Part shown: positions 17,095-25,393 of the stretch, in pieces
Layout: each line of letters starts with the position of its first letter
How positions within the stretch are numbered: the stretch's first letter is position 1
Source of the DNA: Sphingobacteriaceae bacterium
GTDB taxonomy: Bacteria; Bacteroidota; Bacteroidia; Sphingobacteriales; Sphingobacteriaceae
NCBI GenBank assembly: GCA_947460875.1
Contig: CANHGR010000002.1
Coordinates: 124,001-188,000 of the forward strand
DNA: 64,000 bases
Direction: 5' to 3'
The notes under the pieces: model-generated
Database searches by the model: none
Told to the model about the DNA's origin: nothing
Seen by the model: the letters and a program-made list of their open reading frames with translations, nothing else
Program-made: the position numbers and the translations under genes

Positions 17095-17102
17095 TACCTT
17101 TG
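17095..17102 (+). promoter_or_regulatory. -7 box of mnmE promoter (TACCTTTG)
   Basis: Exact TAnnTTTG match ending 5 nt before the ATG at 17108. It excludes the upstream in-frame ATG at 17039 and predicts a leaderless mRNA. Confidence 0.6.
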
Positions 17103-17107
17103 CATGT

Positions 17108-18469
17108 ATGTCCCCCACGTTCGACACCATTATTGCCCTCGCAACTCCATCCGGAACAGGTGCTATAGCAGTTATTCGACTTTCCGGGCCGGAAGCGATT
17201 TCGATTGCCAATAAAGTATTCAGAGGGAAAGATCTCGAAAAGCAGGCTTCGCATACCATTCATTTTGGCACCATCCGCGATGGCGAAATTATTTTGGATG
17301 AAGTCTTGGTATCACTTTTTATAGCTCCACATTCATACACTAAAGAGAACGTATTAGAGATATCTACGCATGGTTCGAAATATATTATTGAGAGCATTAT
17401 TAAACTTCTAATAGGGGAGGGCGCACGTCCTGCCAATCCTGGTGAATTTACCTTACGTGCCTTTTTAAATGGCGGATTGGACCTTTCTCAGGCCGAGGCC
17501 GTTGCGGATCTGATCGCGTCGGGCTCAAAAGCTGCGCATCAGCTTGCGATGCAGCAGATGCGGGGTGGCTTTTCTAATGAACTGAAGAAATTAAGGGAGC
17601 AACTAATTTACTTCGCATCGATGATTGAGCTCGAGCTTGATTTTGGTGACGAGGATGTAGAGTTTGCCAATCGCGATGATCTCAAAAACTTAATCTTTCA
17701 GCTTAACAAGGCTTTAGACAGATTGATTAACTCTTTTGAACAGGGCAACGTGATGAAAAATGGTGTTCCGGTAGTCATTGTAGGTAAGCCCAACGTGGGT
17801 AAATCTACTCTGCTAAATGCGTTATTGAATGAAGATCGTGCCATCGTTTCGGAAATTGCCGGTACTACAAGAGATACCATTGAGGATGAAATTAGTATCA
17901 AAGGAATTCTGTTCAGGTTTATTGATACGGCAGGTATTCGAATCACACAAGATGTTATCGAAGCAAAGGGCGTTGAAAAGACCCTTGAAAAAATGAAACA
18001 GGCGAAGCTCATTATGTATTTGGTTGATCCTTTCCAAGAATTTAAAGAAATTGAACTTCATCTCCAGGAAATAGCTGTACCGGATGTTCCCCTTATGCTG
18101 GTAATGAATAAATCGGATTTACTAACAAACGAAAAAAAAATAGAATTTAATTCTATCAACCCTCTTTACATCTCAGCAATGAATTTGGCCGGCATCGAAG
18201 AACTAAAAGATGAGATAGTGCATAAAGTTAATCTCCATAACATCAATACCGATGATGTTTTAGTCAGTAATATCCGACACGCGGAAGCATTACAAAAAAC
18301 ACAGGATGCGCTTGAGCGGGTACTCGAAGGCCTCGATCGTCGGGTTACGTCTGATTTTCTTGCAACGGATATCAAACAGGCTTTATATTATCTGGGCGAA
18401 ATAACTGGAGAAGTTACTACTGATGATTTGCTGAAGACGATATTTAGTAAATTTTGTATCGGAAAGTAA
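17108..18469 (+). CDS. mnmE: tRNA uridine-5-carboxymethylaminomethyl modification GTPase MnmE
   Basis: With MnmG it modifies the wobble uridine of several tRNAs; a cytosolic, GTP-dependent dimer. From the ATG at 17108 the 453-residue chain shows the N-terminal folate-binding domain (FDTIIALATPSGTGAIAVIR), a helical domain, the inserted G domain with P-loop GKPNVGKSTLLNALL near 226-240, DTAG near 272 and NKSD near 336, and the C-terminal CIGK whose cysteine is essential for modification. An ATG lies further upstream at 17039, but the family start MSPTFDTI and the -7 box at 17095 favour 17108. mnmG is not in the window. Confidence 0.96.
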   Translation: MSPTFDTIIALATPSGTGAIAVIRLSGPEAISIANKVFRGKDLEKQASHTIHFGTIRDGEIILDEVLVSLFIAPHSYTKENVLEISTHGSKYIIESIIKLLIGEGARPANPGEFTLRAFLNGGLDLSQAEAVADLIASGSKAAHQLAMQQMRGGFSNELKKLREQLIYFASMIELELDFGDEDVEFANRDDLKNLIFQLNKALDRLINSFEQGNVMKNGVPVVIVGKPNVGKSTLLNALLNEDRAIVSEIAGTTRDTIEDEISIKGILFRFIDTAGIRITQDVIEAKGVEKTLEKMKQAKLIMYLVDPFQEFKEIELHLQEIAVPDVPLMLVMNKSDLLTNEKKIEFNSINPLYISAMNLAGIEELKDEIVHKVNLHNINTDDVLVSNIRHAEALQKTQDALERVLEGLDRRVTSDFLATDIKQALYYLGEITGEVTTDDLLKTIFSKFCIGK

Positions 18470-18658
18470 CCACCACAAAATGTAATCTATTCATATGTGT
18501 ATTATTGCAGACAAGAAAACATCTTAGGGAAAATAGCACAAATTAAACTATAGCCACTAAAAAGACAGAAAGCGGTATTTTGAAAATGCAAAAATTTTAG
18601 GTTGAAACATCGAAACTCTCCTTTTTTTTGACGACATACACTATTAAGGCAGCACTTT

Positions 18659-21427
18659 ATGAGAAACTTTATATTCTATTTATTCAATTTTATTTGGGCA
18701 AGCATCATTTCGGTGACTGCATTTGCTCAAAGCGTAACTATCAGCGGCAATGTTGTCAATAGTTTATCCAAAGAGGCTGTCGAAGCAGTATCAATTACTG
18801 TTAAGGGAGCATCGTTTGGTACTTTTACTAACAAAAACGGGGACTTTAAAATAGTTGTTTCTAAAAAATTACCTATCACGCTTTTAATTTCATCTATTGG
18901 ATTTAGTTCTCAGGAATTGTTGGTTGAAAATTCTGTACAACCTTTGACTATACATTTGATGCCAAAGAATATACTTGGTCAGGAAGTAGTAGTATCGGCT
19001 TCCAAAATGCCACAAAAAATATTGGAATCTCCTATCTCAATTGAAAGACTAAGTTCCGCAAACATCAGAAATTCTGCTGTTTCATCATATTATGATATAT
19101 TAAGTAGTCTTAATGGAGTAGATTTCACTACATCCTCTTTAACCTTTAAAACCCCATCTACTCGGGGTTTCAACGGAAGCGGTAGCACCAGGGTTAATCA
19201 GATCGTAGATGGAATGGACAATCAGGCTCCCGGCCTTAATTTTGCTGCCGGCAGTATTTTTGGCCTTTCTGAAGTAGATGTAGATAACATCGAATTATTA
19301 CCAGGGGCATCCTCTGCTTTATATGGACCCGGAGGTATGAATGGCACCATTGTGATCAATAGTAAGAACCCATTTAAATATCAAGGGCTTTCCTATCAGG
19401 CAAAAGCAGGTCTTATGAATGTTGATAGCCGTTATCGGGAGCCTTCTGCATATCATAACTGGTCTTTTCGTTGGGCCACAAAGGTTTCAGAAAAATTAGC
19501 ATTTAAAATTGGTGCTGAAATTATTGTTGCCAAGGATTGGTTAGGCTATGATAGAAGAAATTATGCTCGCACTGGAACTTTGGGGAACATAGCACCGGGA
19601 GACAGAGCCACTGATTCTAACTATGATGGAGTTAATGTGTATGGTGATGAAACTACTACAGATATCAGGAGCGCAGTTTTAAATACTATTGGTTCATCGG
19701 CCGCTCCTTTTTTGAAAAATTTTATTGATAATTTAAGTAATGGCCTCCCCATCAATGTTTCTAGAACTGGATATTCTGAAAATGAAATCATTAATCCAAA
19801 TACTTCTACTTATAAAATGTCTGGAGCAGTCCATTACAAATTATCTCCTGAAATAGAGGCAGTTTTATCGGGTCATTGGGGAACAGGTAATACCGTATAT
19901 ACCGGAAGTGAGCGTTACAGCTTGCGTAATTTGAAAATGGGGCAATATAAATTACAACTTAATCATAATAACTGGATGGTTAAAGCGTATACCACTCAGG
20001 AAAATTCTGGAGAAAGTTATAACGCAACAGTAACAGCGCGTTTATTTAATGAAAACTGGCAACCAAGTGGAGGTTCAACCGGATGGTTTTCTCAGTATGC
20101 ACAGTCTTATTTAGCGAGTCGCTTGGGCGGGATGACCGATATGGATGCCCATGCCTTAGCAAGAAGTACTGCTGACGTTGGAAGGCCAATTGCTGGAAGC
20201 GCTGAGTTTAAAGAAGGCTTTGATAAAATTAGAAAAATCCCAATAGGCGCTGGCGGAGGTTTGTTTGTTGATAGAAGTGATTTATATATGCTTGAAGGGC
20301 AGTATAATTTATCCGACCTTACCAATAAATTTGCAGATATATTGGTGGGAGCCAACTATAAAAAATATAACTTAAATAGCCAGGGGACACTTTTTGCAGA
20401 TGGAGGGGGTGTTATCGGCATTCAAGAATATGGTACCTATATTCAGGCCAGCAAAAACCTTTTTAAAGAGTTTTTAAACCTATCACTAACTGGCCGATAT
20501 GATAAAAATGAGAATTTTAAAGGTCGATTTACCCCAAGAGCTACTGCATTATTTAGGGTGGCGGAAGATAAGAATATACGATTTAGTTTCCAATCAGCTT
20601 ATCGTTTTCCAAGTACTCAGCAACAGTGGATTGATCTAGATATTGGATCCAATACAAGGTTATTAGGCGGTGTGCCTTACTTTCAGCAAAAATATAATCT
20701 AAATGGGAATAGCTATCAGTTGAGTTCTTTGCCGTCGGCAACTACACCATATACTATTACTCCTTTCAAGCCCGAGTCTGTAAATACTTTGGAATTTGGT
20801 TACAAGGGGCTTGCAATGGATAGCAAACTATTACTTGATTTATACGCCTATTACGGTCAATATCAAAACTTTTTATCCCGTATTTTGTTAGCGAAGCCTA
20901 AATCTACCTATACATTGGCAAGTATAAACAATGCGATAGCTACTAATACAAGCGTAAGCAATGTGGCTGACATCTATTCGATCCCGGTTAATTCTACTGA
21001 AAAAGTTAAAACTTCAGGATTTGGAGCTAGTTTAGGTTATCAATTACCTTATGGATTTTTGTTAAACGGCAACTTCTCCTCTGATAATCTGAACAATGTG
21101 CAAACAGGCTTTGTCGCTTATTTTAATACTCCAAAATATAGAGCCAATGTTTCATTAGGCAATACAGGTTTTGGGGCAAAAAAACTGGTCGGATTTAATG
21201 TTTCCTATCGTTGGCAGGATGCATTCTCTTTTCAAGGTGATTTTGCAAATGATAATTTACCTGAAATTTATACGGTGGATGCTCAGATTAGTTTGAAGCT
21301 CCCTTCAACAAAAGCAATCGTGAAAATAGGTGCTAATAATTTACTGAATCAGTATTATGTTAATGCAGTTGGTAATTCAATTGTAGGGGGCTTGTATTAT
21401 GTAAGTTTTGGTTATAATGTACTGTAG
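18659..21427 (+). CDS. TonB-dependent outer-membrane receptor with CarboxypepD_reg-like domain
   Basis: A 922-residue outer-membrane active transporter. It begins with a signal peptide ending at TAFAQ (residue 24), then the carboxypeptidase-regulatory-like beta domain (VTISGNVVNSLSKEAVEAVS to about 105). A TonB plug follows (about 115-235, including QIVDGMDNQAPG and the VDNIELLPGASSALYGPGGMNGTI motif), then a 22-strand barrel ending LYYVSFGYNVL. The substrate cannot be read from the sequence. No SusD partner follows; instead a FAS1-domain lipoprotein starts 30 bp downstream, probably in the same transcript. The 190 bp before it show no clear promoter box. Confidence 0.92.
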   Translation: MRNFIFYLFNFIWASIISVTAFAQSVTISGNVVNSLSKEAVEAVSITVKGASFGTFTNKNGDFKIVVSKKLPITLLISSIGFSSQELLVENSVQPLTIHLMPKNILGQEVVVSASKMPQKILESPISIERLSSANIRNSAVSSYYDILSSLNGVDFTTSSLTFKTPSTRGFNGSGSTRVNQIVDGMDNQAPGLNFAAGSIFGLSEVDVDNIELLPGASSALYGPGGMNGTIVINSKNPFKYQGLSYQAKAGLMNVDSRYREPSAYHNWSFRWATKVSEKLAFKIGAEIIVAKDWLGYDRRNYARTGTLGNIAPGDRATDSNYDGVNVYGDETTTDIRSAVLNTIGSSAAPFLKNFIDNLSNGLPINVSRTGYSENEIINPNTSTYKMSGAVHYKLSPEIEAVLSGHWGTGNTVYTGSERYSLRNLKMGQYKLQLNHNNWMVKAYTTQENSGESYNATVTARLFNENWQPSGGSTGWFSQYAQSYLASRLGGMTDMDAHALARSTADVGRPIAGSAEFKEGFDKIRKIPIGAGGGLFVDRSDLYMLEGQYNLSDLTNKFADILVGANYKKYNLNSQGTLFADGGGVIGIQEYGTYIQASKNLFKEFLNLSLTGRYDKNENFKGRFTPRATALFRVAEDKNIRFSFQSAYRFPSTQQQWIDLDIGSNTRLLGGVPYFQQKYNLNGNSYQLSSLPSATTPYTITPFKPESVNTLEFGYKGLAMDSKLLLDLYAYYGQYQNFLSRILLAKPKSTYTLASINNAIATNTSVSNVADIYSIPVNSTEKVKTSGFGASLGYQLPYGFLLNGNFSSDNLNNVQTGFVAYFNTPKYRANVSLGNTGFGAKKLVGFNVSYRWQDAFSFQGDFANDNLPEIYTVDAQISLKLPSTKAIVKIGANNLLNQYYVNAVGNSIVGGLYYVSFGYNVL

Positions 21428-21457
21428 TATATATCATTATATTAATAATTAATAGAT

Positions 21458-22633
21458 ATGAAATTATTTAACTCAATAAAAATTTCAAGCTTATTGTTCG
21501 CTTCTAGCTGCCTAATCATCTCAGCTTGTAATAAGGCTCCACTTGAACCTGAGCCAATTGTATTGCCTGCACAGGCAGTATCTCCTACTCTGGCATCACT
21601 ACTAGATAATAACGAATTTTCATTTTTTAAAGCAGCGGTCATAAAGGCAGGTTTATTACCCAATTTGGCTTCTACTACGGCTCGCTATACTGTTTTTGCA
21701 CCTACTAATTCCGCTTTTATTTTGTCGGGAATCCCGAGTGTCGATGTAATAAATTCATTGCCTACAGCAACGTTAGCGGGATTGATCAGTTACCATATTG
21801 TTCCTCAAACATTGCTCGCTCAAAATATTTCCGAAACATTTCCTAATTATGAGTATCCAACGGTTTTAAATCCTACTACCGGAACTGCGGGATTTAACCC
21901 ATTGTTAAGGTTAACAACTTATCCTAGCCGACGTGGAGCAGGTGCCTGGGTTAATAATATACCTGTTACTGAAACGAATGTAAATGCTGTTAATGGGGTA
22001 TTACATAAAGTTTACACGTTAATTTCTCCCCCAAGTAAATATTTGTGGGATTCTATTTCTGAAAGTAGTGATCTAACCTACCTGAAGGCTGCAGTTATTC
22101 GAGCAGATAGTGGTGTTGTTGTCGCCGGTCGATTGCAAACTGCTTTAAGTTCTTTTGGGGTTAATCTAACTATTTTGGCCCCCACTAATCTTGCATTTCA
22201 AACCATGCTGACTCGGAGCATTTATCTGGTTTTGGTTAGGCAAGGAATGCCGGCAGCTACTGCTTATCCAACGGCCCAATACTTGGCATCAACACCTGAC
22301 GTGTTCTCTAACCCAGCATTATATGGCGCGTTGTCATCTCAAAATGTCAAAGGGATTTTGCTATATCATATTTTAGGTACTTCCATTCCAGGTATACGGG
22401 TATTTTCCGTCAACTTGCCAACTACAACAACTTCTATTAAAACACTCTTAAATAAAGACGTAGCTGCCCAAGCAACTTTCACAGGCCCATTTGTAGGGGC
22501 AGCAACCTTTAAGGGGGCCGCTAATCCTACCGCATCTAAAGTTATTATCAATCCTCTCAATCCATTCGCTACAGATCAAAATTATATAAATGGTGTGATA
22601 ATGAAAATAGATCAGGTTCTCTTGCCTCAGTAA
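21458..22633 (+). CDS. Lipoprotein with two fasciclin (FAS1) domains
   Basis: A 391-residue protein with a lipobox ending at Cys24 (LIISAC), so it is probably anchored at the cell surface or periplasmic face. Two FAS1 domains follow. The first, about 43-185, has YTVFAPTNSAFI, LISYHIVPQTLL and NAVNGVLHKVYTLI. The second, about 190-390, has LTILAPTNLAFQTML, GILLYHILG and NYINGVIMKIDQVLLP. FAS1 domains usually mediate adhesion or ligand binding. The 30-bp distance to the preceding TonB receptor suggests that it serves as a surface partner of that receptor; this is inference. Confidence 0.88.
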   Translation: MKLFNSIKISSLLFASSCLIISACNKAPLEPEPIVLPAQAVSPTLASLLDNNEFSFFKAAVIKAGLLPNLASTTARYTVFAPTNSAFILSGIPSVDVINSLPTATLAGLISYHIVPQTLLAQNISETFPNYEYPTVLNPTTGTAGFNPLLRLTTYPSRRGAGAWVNNIPVTETNVNAVNGVLHKVYTLISPPSKYLWDSISESSDLTYLKAAVIRADSGVVVAGRLQTALSSFGVNLTILAPTNLAFQTMLTRSIYLVLVRQGMPAATAYPTAQYLASTPDVFSNPALYGALSSQNVKGILLYHILGTSIPGIRVFSVNLPTTTTSIKTLLNKDVAAQATFTGPFVGAATFKGAANPTASKVIINPLNPFATDQNYINGVIMKIDQVLLPQ

Positions 22634-23103
22634 GATTGTAAATCGTCAGCAAAAAGGAGGCTAAATTTAGCTAAACTAAGCCCGTGTTTCCGCAAACTTT
22701 TAAATTAGAATGGAAACGAGAACGATGCTATTGGCAATGCAATACCCGTTACGTACAGGTTGTCAGTATCTCATAGAATGGCAGATGAAGCACTAAGATA
22801 TCACTATATCCGGTGAACAATAGGTAAATTTAGAATAAGTATTGATAAAAAAGCATCCACATACCCCTTAGTTTTGTTAGGATTAGAATGAGAAAATTAG
22901 TGCTATAAACCAGTTATCGATGATTTTATCGGCGACCGTGTATCCACTAAGCCAACAGTAAACCAAAACAGAAAATATTCAGCTAGTAATCACTGCAATA
23001 AGTATTAAATCATAAAATTAACGTGATGATAAACGCTGAGCAGATAGTATTAGCCTGTATGGTTTGATTTCCAGTAGCTGTATTCCGCTAAACAGGCGCT
23101 TAG
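22634..23103. other. Intergenic stretch without recognisable genes
   Basis: About 470 bp between the FAS1 lipoprotein and the GH95 remnant. The only structure I see is the 12-bp palindrome GCTAAATTTAGC near 22662-22673. Short open stretches occur in several frames, but none has a family signature. Confidence 0.4.
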
Positions 23104-23289
23104 CTCTGGTATTCCAAGCCTCCCAAAGTTTGGACCGAAGCACTTCCACTTGTAAATGGGCGCTTGGTAGCTATGGTTTTTGGTGGTATTGAAGAGGGAT
23201 CGAACGAATTTGGTCAAGACCATAATGGGTGGCAAAAAGGCTGTTGTCAAATGCATTTTACTGCTAACTTAGCAGGATGGATACTTTAA
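23104..23289 (+). pseudogene. N-terminal fragment of a GH95 alpha-L-fucosidase
   Basis: The plus-strand frame starting right after a TAG at 23101-23103 reads LWYSKPPKVWTEALPL, then VNGRLVAMVFGGIEEG. This is the conserved N-terminal opening of glycoside hydrolase family 95 (typical form: LWY-KPA-WTEALPLGNGRLGAMVFGG-EE). Further matches become weak after about 23200 (NEFGQDHNGWQ, where the family has an N-E-D-T-L-W segment). There is no start codon, Gly-to-Val changes occur at two conserved positions, and the frame ends at 23287-23289 inside the crp start. It is a relic of a second fucosidase, 3.5 kb upstream of the GH29 fucose operon. Confidence 0.7.
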
Positions 23290-23909
23290 GTGTTTTTGAT
23301 TTGGCATTTGAACCGGCACTTCTACAAGAAATTAAGGAGTTTGGAGAGCTAAAATATTTTAAAGATGGCGATGTGATTATGGATTATGGCAATTACATCA
23401 ACATGATGCCTATTGTCTCAAAAGGAACCATTAAAGTTTTAAGAATGGACGAGGGTGGTAAGGAGATTCTTTTATACTATCTATCCAGCACTGAAAGCTG
23501 CTCTATGGCCTATAGCTGTTGCCTAGAGGCAAAGAAAAGTGAAGTTAGAGCTATTGCAGAAGGCGATGTGGAGTTGCTCGCTATTCCACATGCCAAATTG
23601 GATGAGTGGTTATGTCGCTATCCAAGTTGGAAAAATTATATTATGCGTAGCTTTAATATCAGGTTTTTGGAGTTGCTGAAGTCTATAGAAAGTATTGCTT
23701 TTCATAAACTGGACGACCGACTTATTGCATACCTGAAAGAAAAGCAGCGAATGTCTGGATCTAGTGTTATCAAATCTTCTCATTATCAGATTGCTGATGA
23801 ACTGGCAACTTCGCGAGTGGTTATTTCTCGGTTACTAAAACACCTTGAAAACGACGGAAAACTCATACTCTACAGAAGTGAAATTAAGCTTTTAGCCGAT
23901 TTTCATTAA
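23277..23909 (+). CDS. Crp/Fnr-family transcriptional regulator
   Basis: A 210-residue regulator with an N-terminal cyclic-nucleotide-binding-like beta roll (about 18-130; FKDGDVIMDYGNYINMMPIVSKGTIKV) and a C-terminal winged helix (about 150-205; SHYQIADELATSRVVISRLLKHLENDGKL). Three cysteines, in SCSMAYSCCLEA near 76-87, could sense redox state or metals, but a full Fnr iron-sulfur cysteine pattern is not evident, and cAMP-binding residues are not conserved. Genes of this type often sit beside P-type ATPase or thiosulfate/redox genes in Bacteroidota. Here the next gene is a broken P-type ATPase, so the regulator may have outlived its target. Confidence 0.9.
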   Translation: MDTLSVFDLAFEPALLQEIKEFGELKYFKDGDVIMDYGNYINMMPIVSKGTIKVLRMDEGGKEILLYYLSSTESCSMAYSCCLEAKKSEVRAIAEGDVELLAIPHAKLDEWLCRYPSWKNYIMRSFNIRFLELLKSIESIAFHKLDDRLIAYLKEKQRMSGSSVIKSSHYQIADELATSRVVISRLLKHLENDGKLILYRSEIKLLADFH

Positions 23910-24036
23910 AACAATCACATTACTGGGTAGCCTGAAAGGGTTTTAAATTGAAAGACATTTTCTTTTTATATTGATCATTAACGTTAATTCTTTGAATGTC
24001 TAACCTTGACATCTTTTTAGAGTTATACGGATAACC

Positions 24037-24417
24037 ATGAATCAACAGGAGAATTAGTTTACCCTGTCTGTCGAAAAAACTGCTGAGCGTCTAAAAACAA
24101 ATGTAGAACAGGGCTTAAGTATTTTAGAGGCAGATCGTAGATTAATGGCATACGGCCCCAATACACTCGAAAATAAAAAACAGAAAAGTCTTTTTCTGAT
24201 CCTTGTTCAACAATTTAATAATCCCATTGTATGGATTCTTCTTGCTGCGACAATACTTGCTTTTTTTACGGGTGAACATATTGAAGGGATAGCGGTTGTA
24301 ATCGTAATCGCAGTCAATGCATCAATTGGCTTGTTTATGGAGATGCTAATCCTTTTAACACACTCTGTATTCTGCCGATGCGTGCAACGAATCGACAACG
24401 ACAATATTTTAAGTTGA
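24037..24417 (+). pseudogene. Truncated N-terminal fragment of a cation-transporting P-type ATPase
   Basis: An ATG at 24037 starts MNQQEN and is followed by TAG (24055-24057). The same frame then continues with the typical cation-ATPase N-terminus: SVEKTAERLKTNVEQGLSI, RRLMAYGPNTLENKKQKS, then QFNNPIVWILLAATILAFF and HIEGIAVVIVIAVNASIGL. The match ends at about 24345 (FMEM), where unrelated sequence begins, and the frame stops at 24417. The actuator, phosphorylation (DKTGT) and transport domains are missing. A nonsense codon plus loss of about 85 percent of the gene makes it non-functional. Translation from the internal ATG at 24145 would give only a 90-residue membrane fragment. Confidence 0.85.
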
Positions 24418-24455
24418 AATCTGGAGAAAAGACAGTGATTTACCTCTCCCGTTAG
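24333..24455 (+). pseudogene. C-terminal remnant of an unidentified gene
   Basis: Where the P-type ATPase similarity ends, a different frame reads GDANPFNTLCILPMRATN, then RQYFKLKSGEKTVIYLSR, and stops at TAG 24453-24455. The composition is protein-like and it resembles the end of a secreted enzyme: a final beta strand after a Gly-Glu-Lys-Thr turn. I cannot name the family. It may have been joined to the ATPase by the deletion that truncated it. Confidence 0.3.
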
Positions 24456-24511
24456 TCTGCAAAAATAAAATCAGGGTTAAACTATACCAACATTTTTTCT
24501 TGCAGCCAATC

Positions 24512-24519
24512 TATTTTTG
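24512..24519 (+). promoter_or_regulatory. -7 box (TATTTTTG) upstream of small exported protein gene
   Basis: Exact TAnnTTTG match 46 nt before the ATG at 24566. Confidence 0.45.
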
Positions 24520-24565
24520 AATATTCTTAAAAACAGTTATCTTTAAAGACTAAAACAACAAAAAA

Positions 24566-24922
24566 ATGAGAAAAAAGATTGGATTTACAACTTTTCTTAT
24601 GGGGATGGCAGTGTTCGCAATTGCAGCCATAGCGGATCTTACAGGTAACTGGGTGGGCTCTCTGAGTATGGGAGATGGCAACCAAATTACGCTTACTTAT
24701 AATTTTAAAGTAGAAGGCGATAAGCTCACAGGTTCAGTCGTTTCCCCTCAAGGCGAAATTCCAATCACAAACGGGAAGTTCATTGGCTCGGATTTTTCAT
24801 TTAATTTGGATGTAAACGGAATGTCAATCGCTAATACAGGAAAATATTACGGTGATTCAGCGACTATTTCCATTGATTTTCAAGGAAATAAACTTGTTTC
24901 AATAATTAAAAGAGCTAAATAG
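24566..24922 (+). CDS. Small exported beta-rich protein of unknown function
   Basis: A 118-residue protein with a signal peptide (MRKKIGFTTFLMGMAVFAIAAIA). A beta-strand-rich domain follows: DLTGNWVGSL, ITLTYNFKVEGDKLTGSV, SPQGEIPITNGKFIGSDFSF and ANTGKYYGDSATIS. Small proteins of this pattern (xLTGxWxG ... YxFKxxGxxLTGxV) are frequent in Bacteroidota and Acidobacteria as conserved hypotheticals; the fold is probably a lipocalin-like small barrel. It has its own promoter box and a terminator, so it is monocistronic. Confidence 0.75.
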   Translation: MRKKIGFTTFLMGMAVFAIAAIADLTGNWVGSLSMGDGNQITLTYNFKVEGDKLTGSVVSPQGEIPITNGKFIGSDFSFNLDVNGMSIANTGKYYGDSATISIDFQGNKLVSIIKRAK

Positions 24923-24928
24923 ACGAAA

Positions 24929-24962
24929 ACTTCCTTGAGCGTACTCAGGGAGTAGTTTTTCA
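24929..24962 (+). terminator. Terminator after the small exported protein gene
   Basis: CTTCCTTGAG (24930-24939) pairs with CTCAGGGAGT (24944-24953) with two G-T wobbles around CGTA, followed by TTTTT. It starts 7 nt after the stop codon. Confidence 0.6.
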
Positions 24963-25366
24963 TTTTTACCTACCCTGGAATCGAGTATTTTCCTGAATAG
25001 GAGATGTTGTTTTTTTTTTTCACTTATGCCGTCTGTTGATTGTTTAAATTCATTCACGTCTTTTCCAAGTCGGTGCTACCTTTCTTCCAAAAATAGAAGA
25101 ATTGCACCTGCAATTCCCATTATTTCTGTAGCACCTGGTTCCATAATTTTAGCTGTAGTATGTAAAACTGTACGGCTGAGTAAGAAATAAAGTTTACTGT
25201 GATCTGTTTCCTGCGTATTGCAGGCTTGGTAATATCGCTGCAGATTAGCTTCATATCATCGCTCGTTACTATCATTCAATATATAGTTGCCCAATCTCTA
25301 TTTGTAAGTTAGACCTAAATGGTTAAAAATAAATGTGATATTTTAATGAAAAGTCCGCTTTATATT
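24963..25366. other. Intergenic stretch without a confident gene
   Basis: About 400 bp. It holds an 11-T run (25010-25020) and a short minus-strand frame (25120-25275, 51 codons) with no recognisable family; a second minus-strand frame nearby reads MEPGATEIMGIAGAILLF before a stop. These may be remnants, but I cannot support a gene. Confidence 0.4.
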
Positions 25367-25374
25367 TATTTTTG
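25367..25374 (+). promoter_or_regulatory. -7 box of GH5-like gene (TATTTTTG)
   Basis: Exact TAnnTTTG match ending 19 nt before the ATG at 25394. Confidence 0.5.
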
Positions 25375-25393
25375 ATCTCATAAAATTCAAAAA

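Noticed and set aside
17039-17107. Longer MnmE starting at 17039
   Set aside because: The added 23 residues are not in the family and the promoter box lies at 17095-17102.
23050-23256. 68-codon minus-strand frame before the Crp/Fnr gene
   Set aside because: It lies opposite the GH95 remnant, whose plus-strand translation is recognisable, so the minus frame is a shadow.
25010-25020. Run of 11 T as a terminator or phase-variation tract
   Set aside because: No stem precedes it and no reading frame or promoter spans it.
25120-25275. 51-codon minus-strand frame in the gap before the GH5-like gene
   Set aside because: No family resemblance, no promoter box or signal; cannot be separated from chance.
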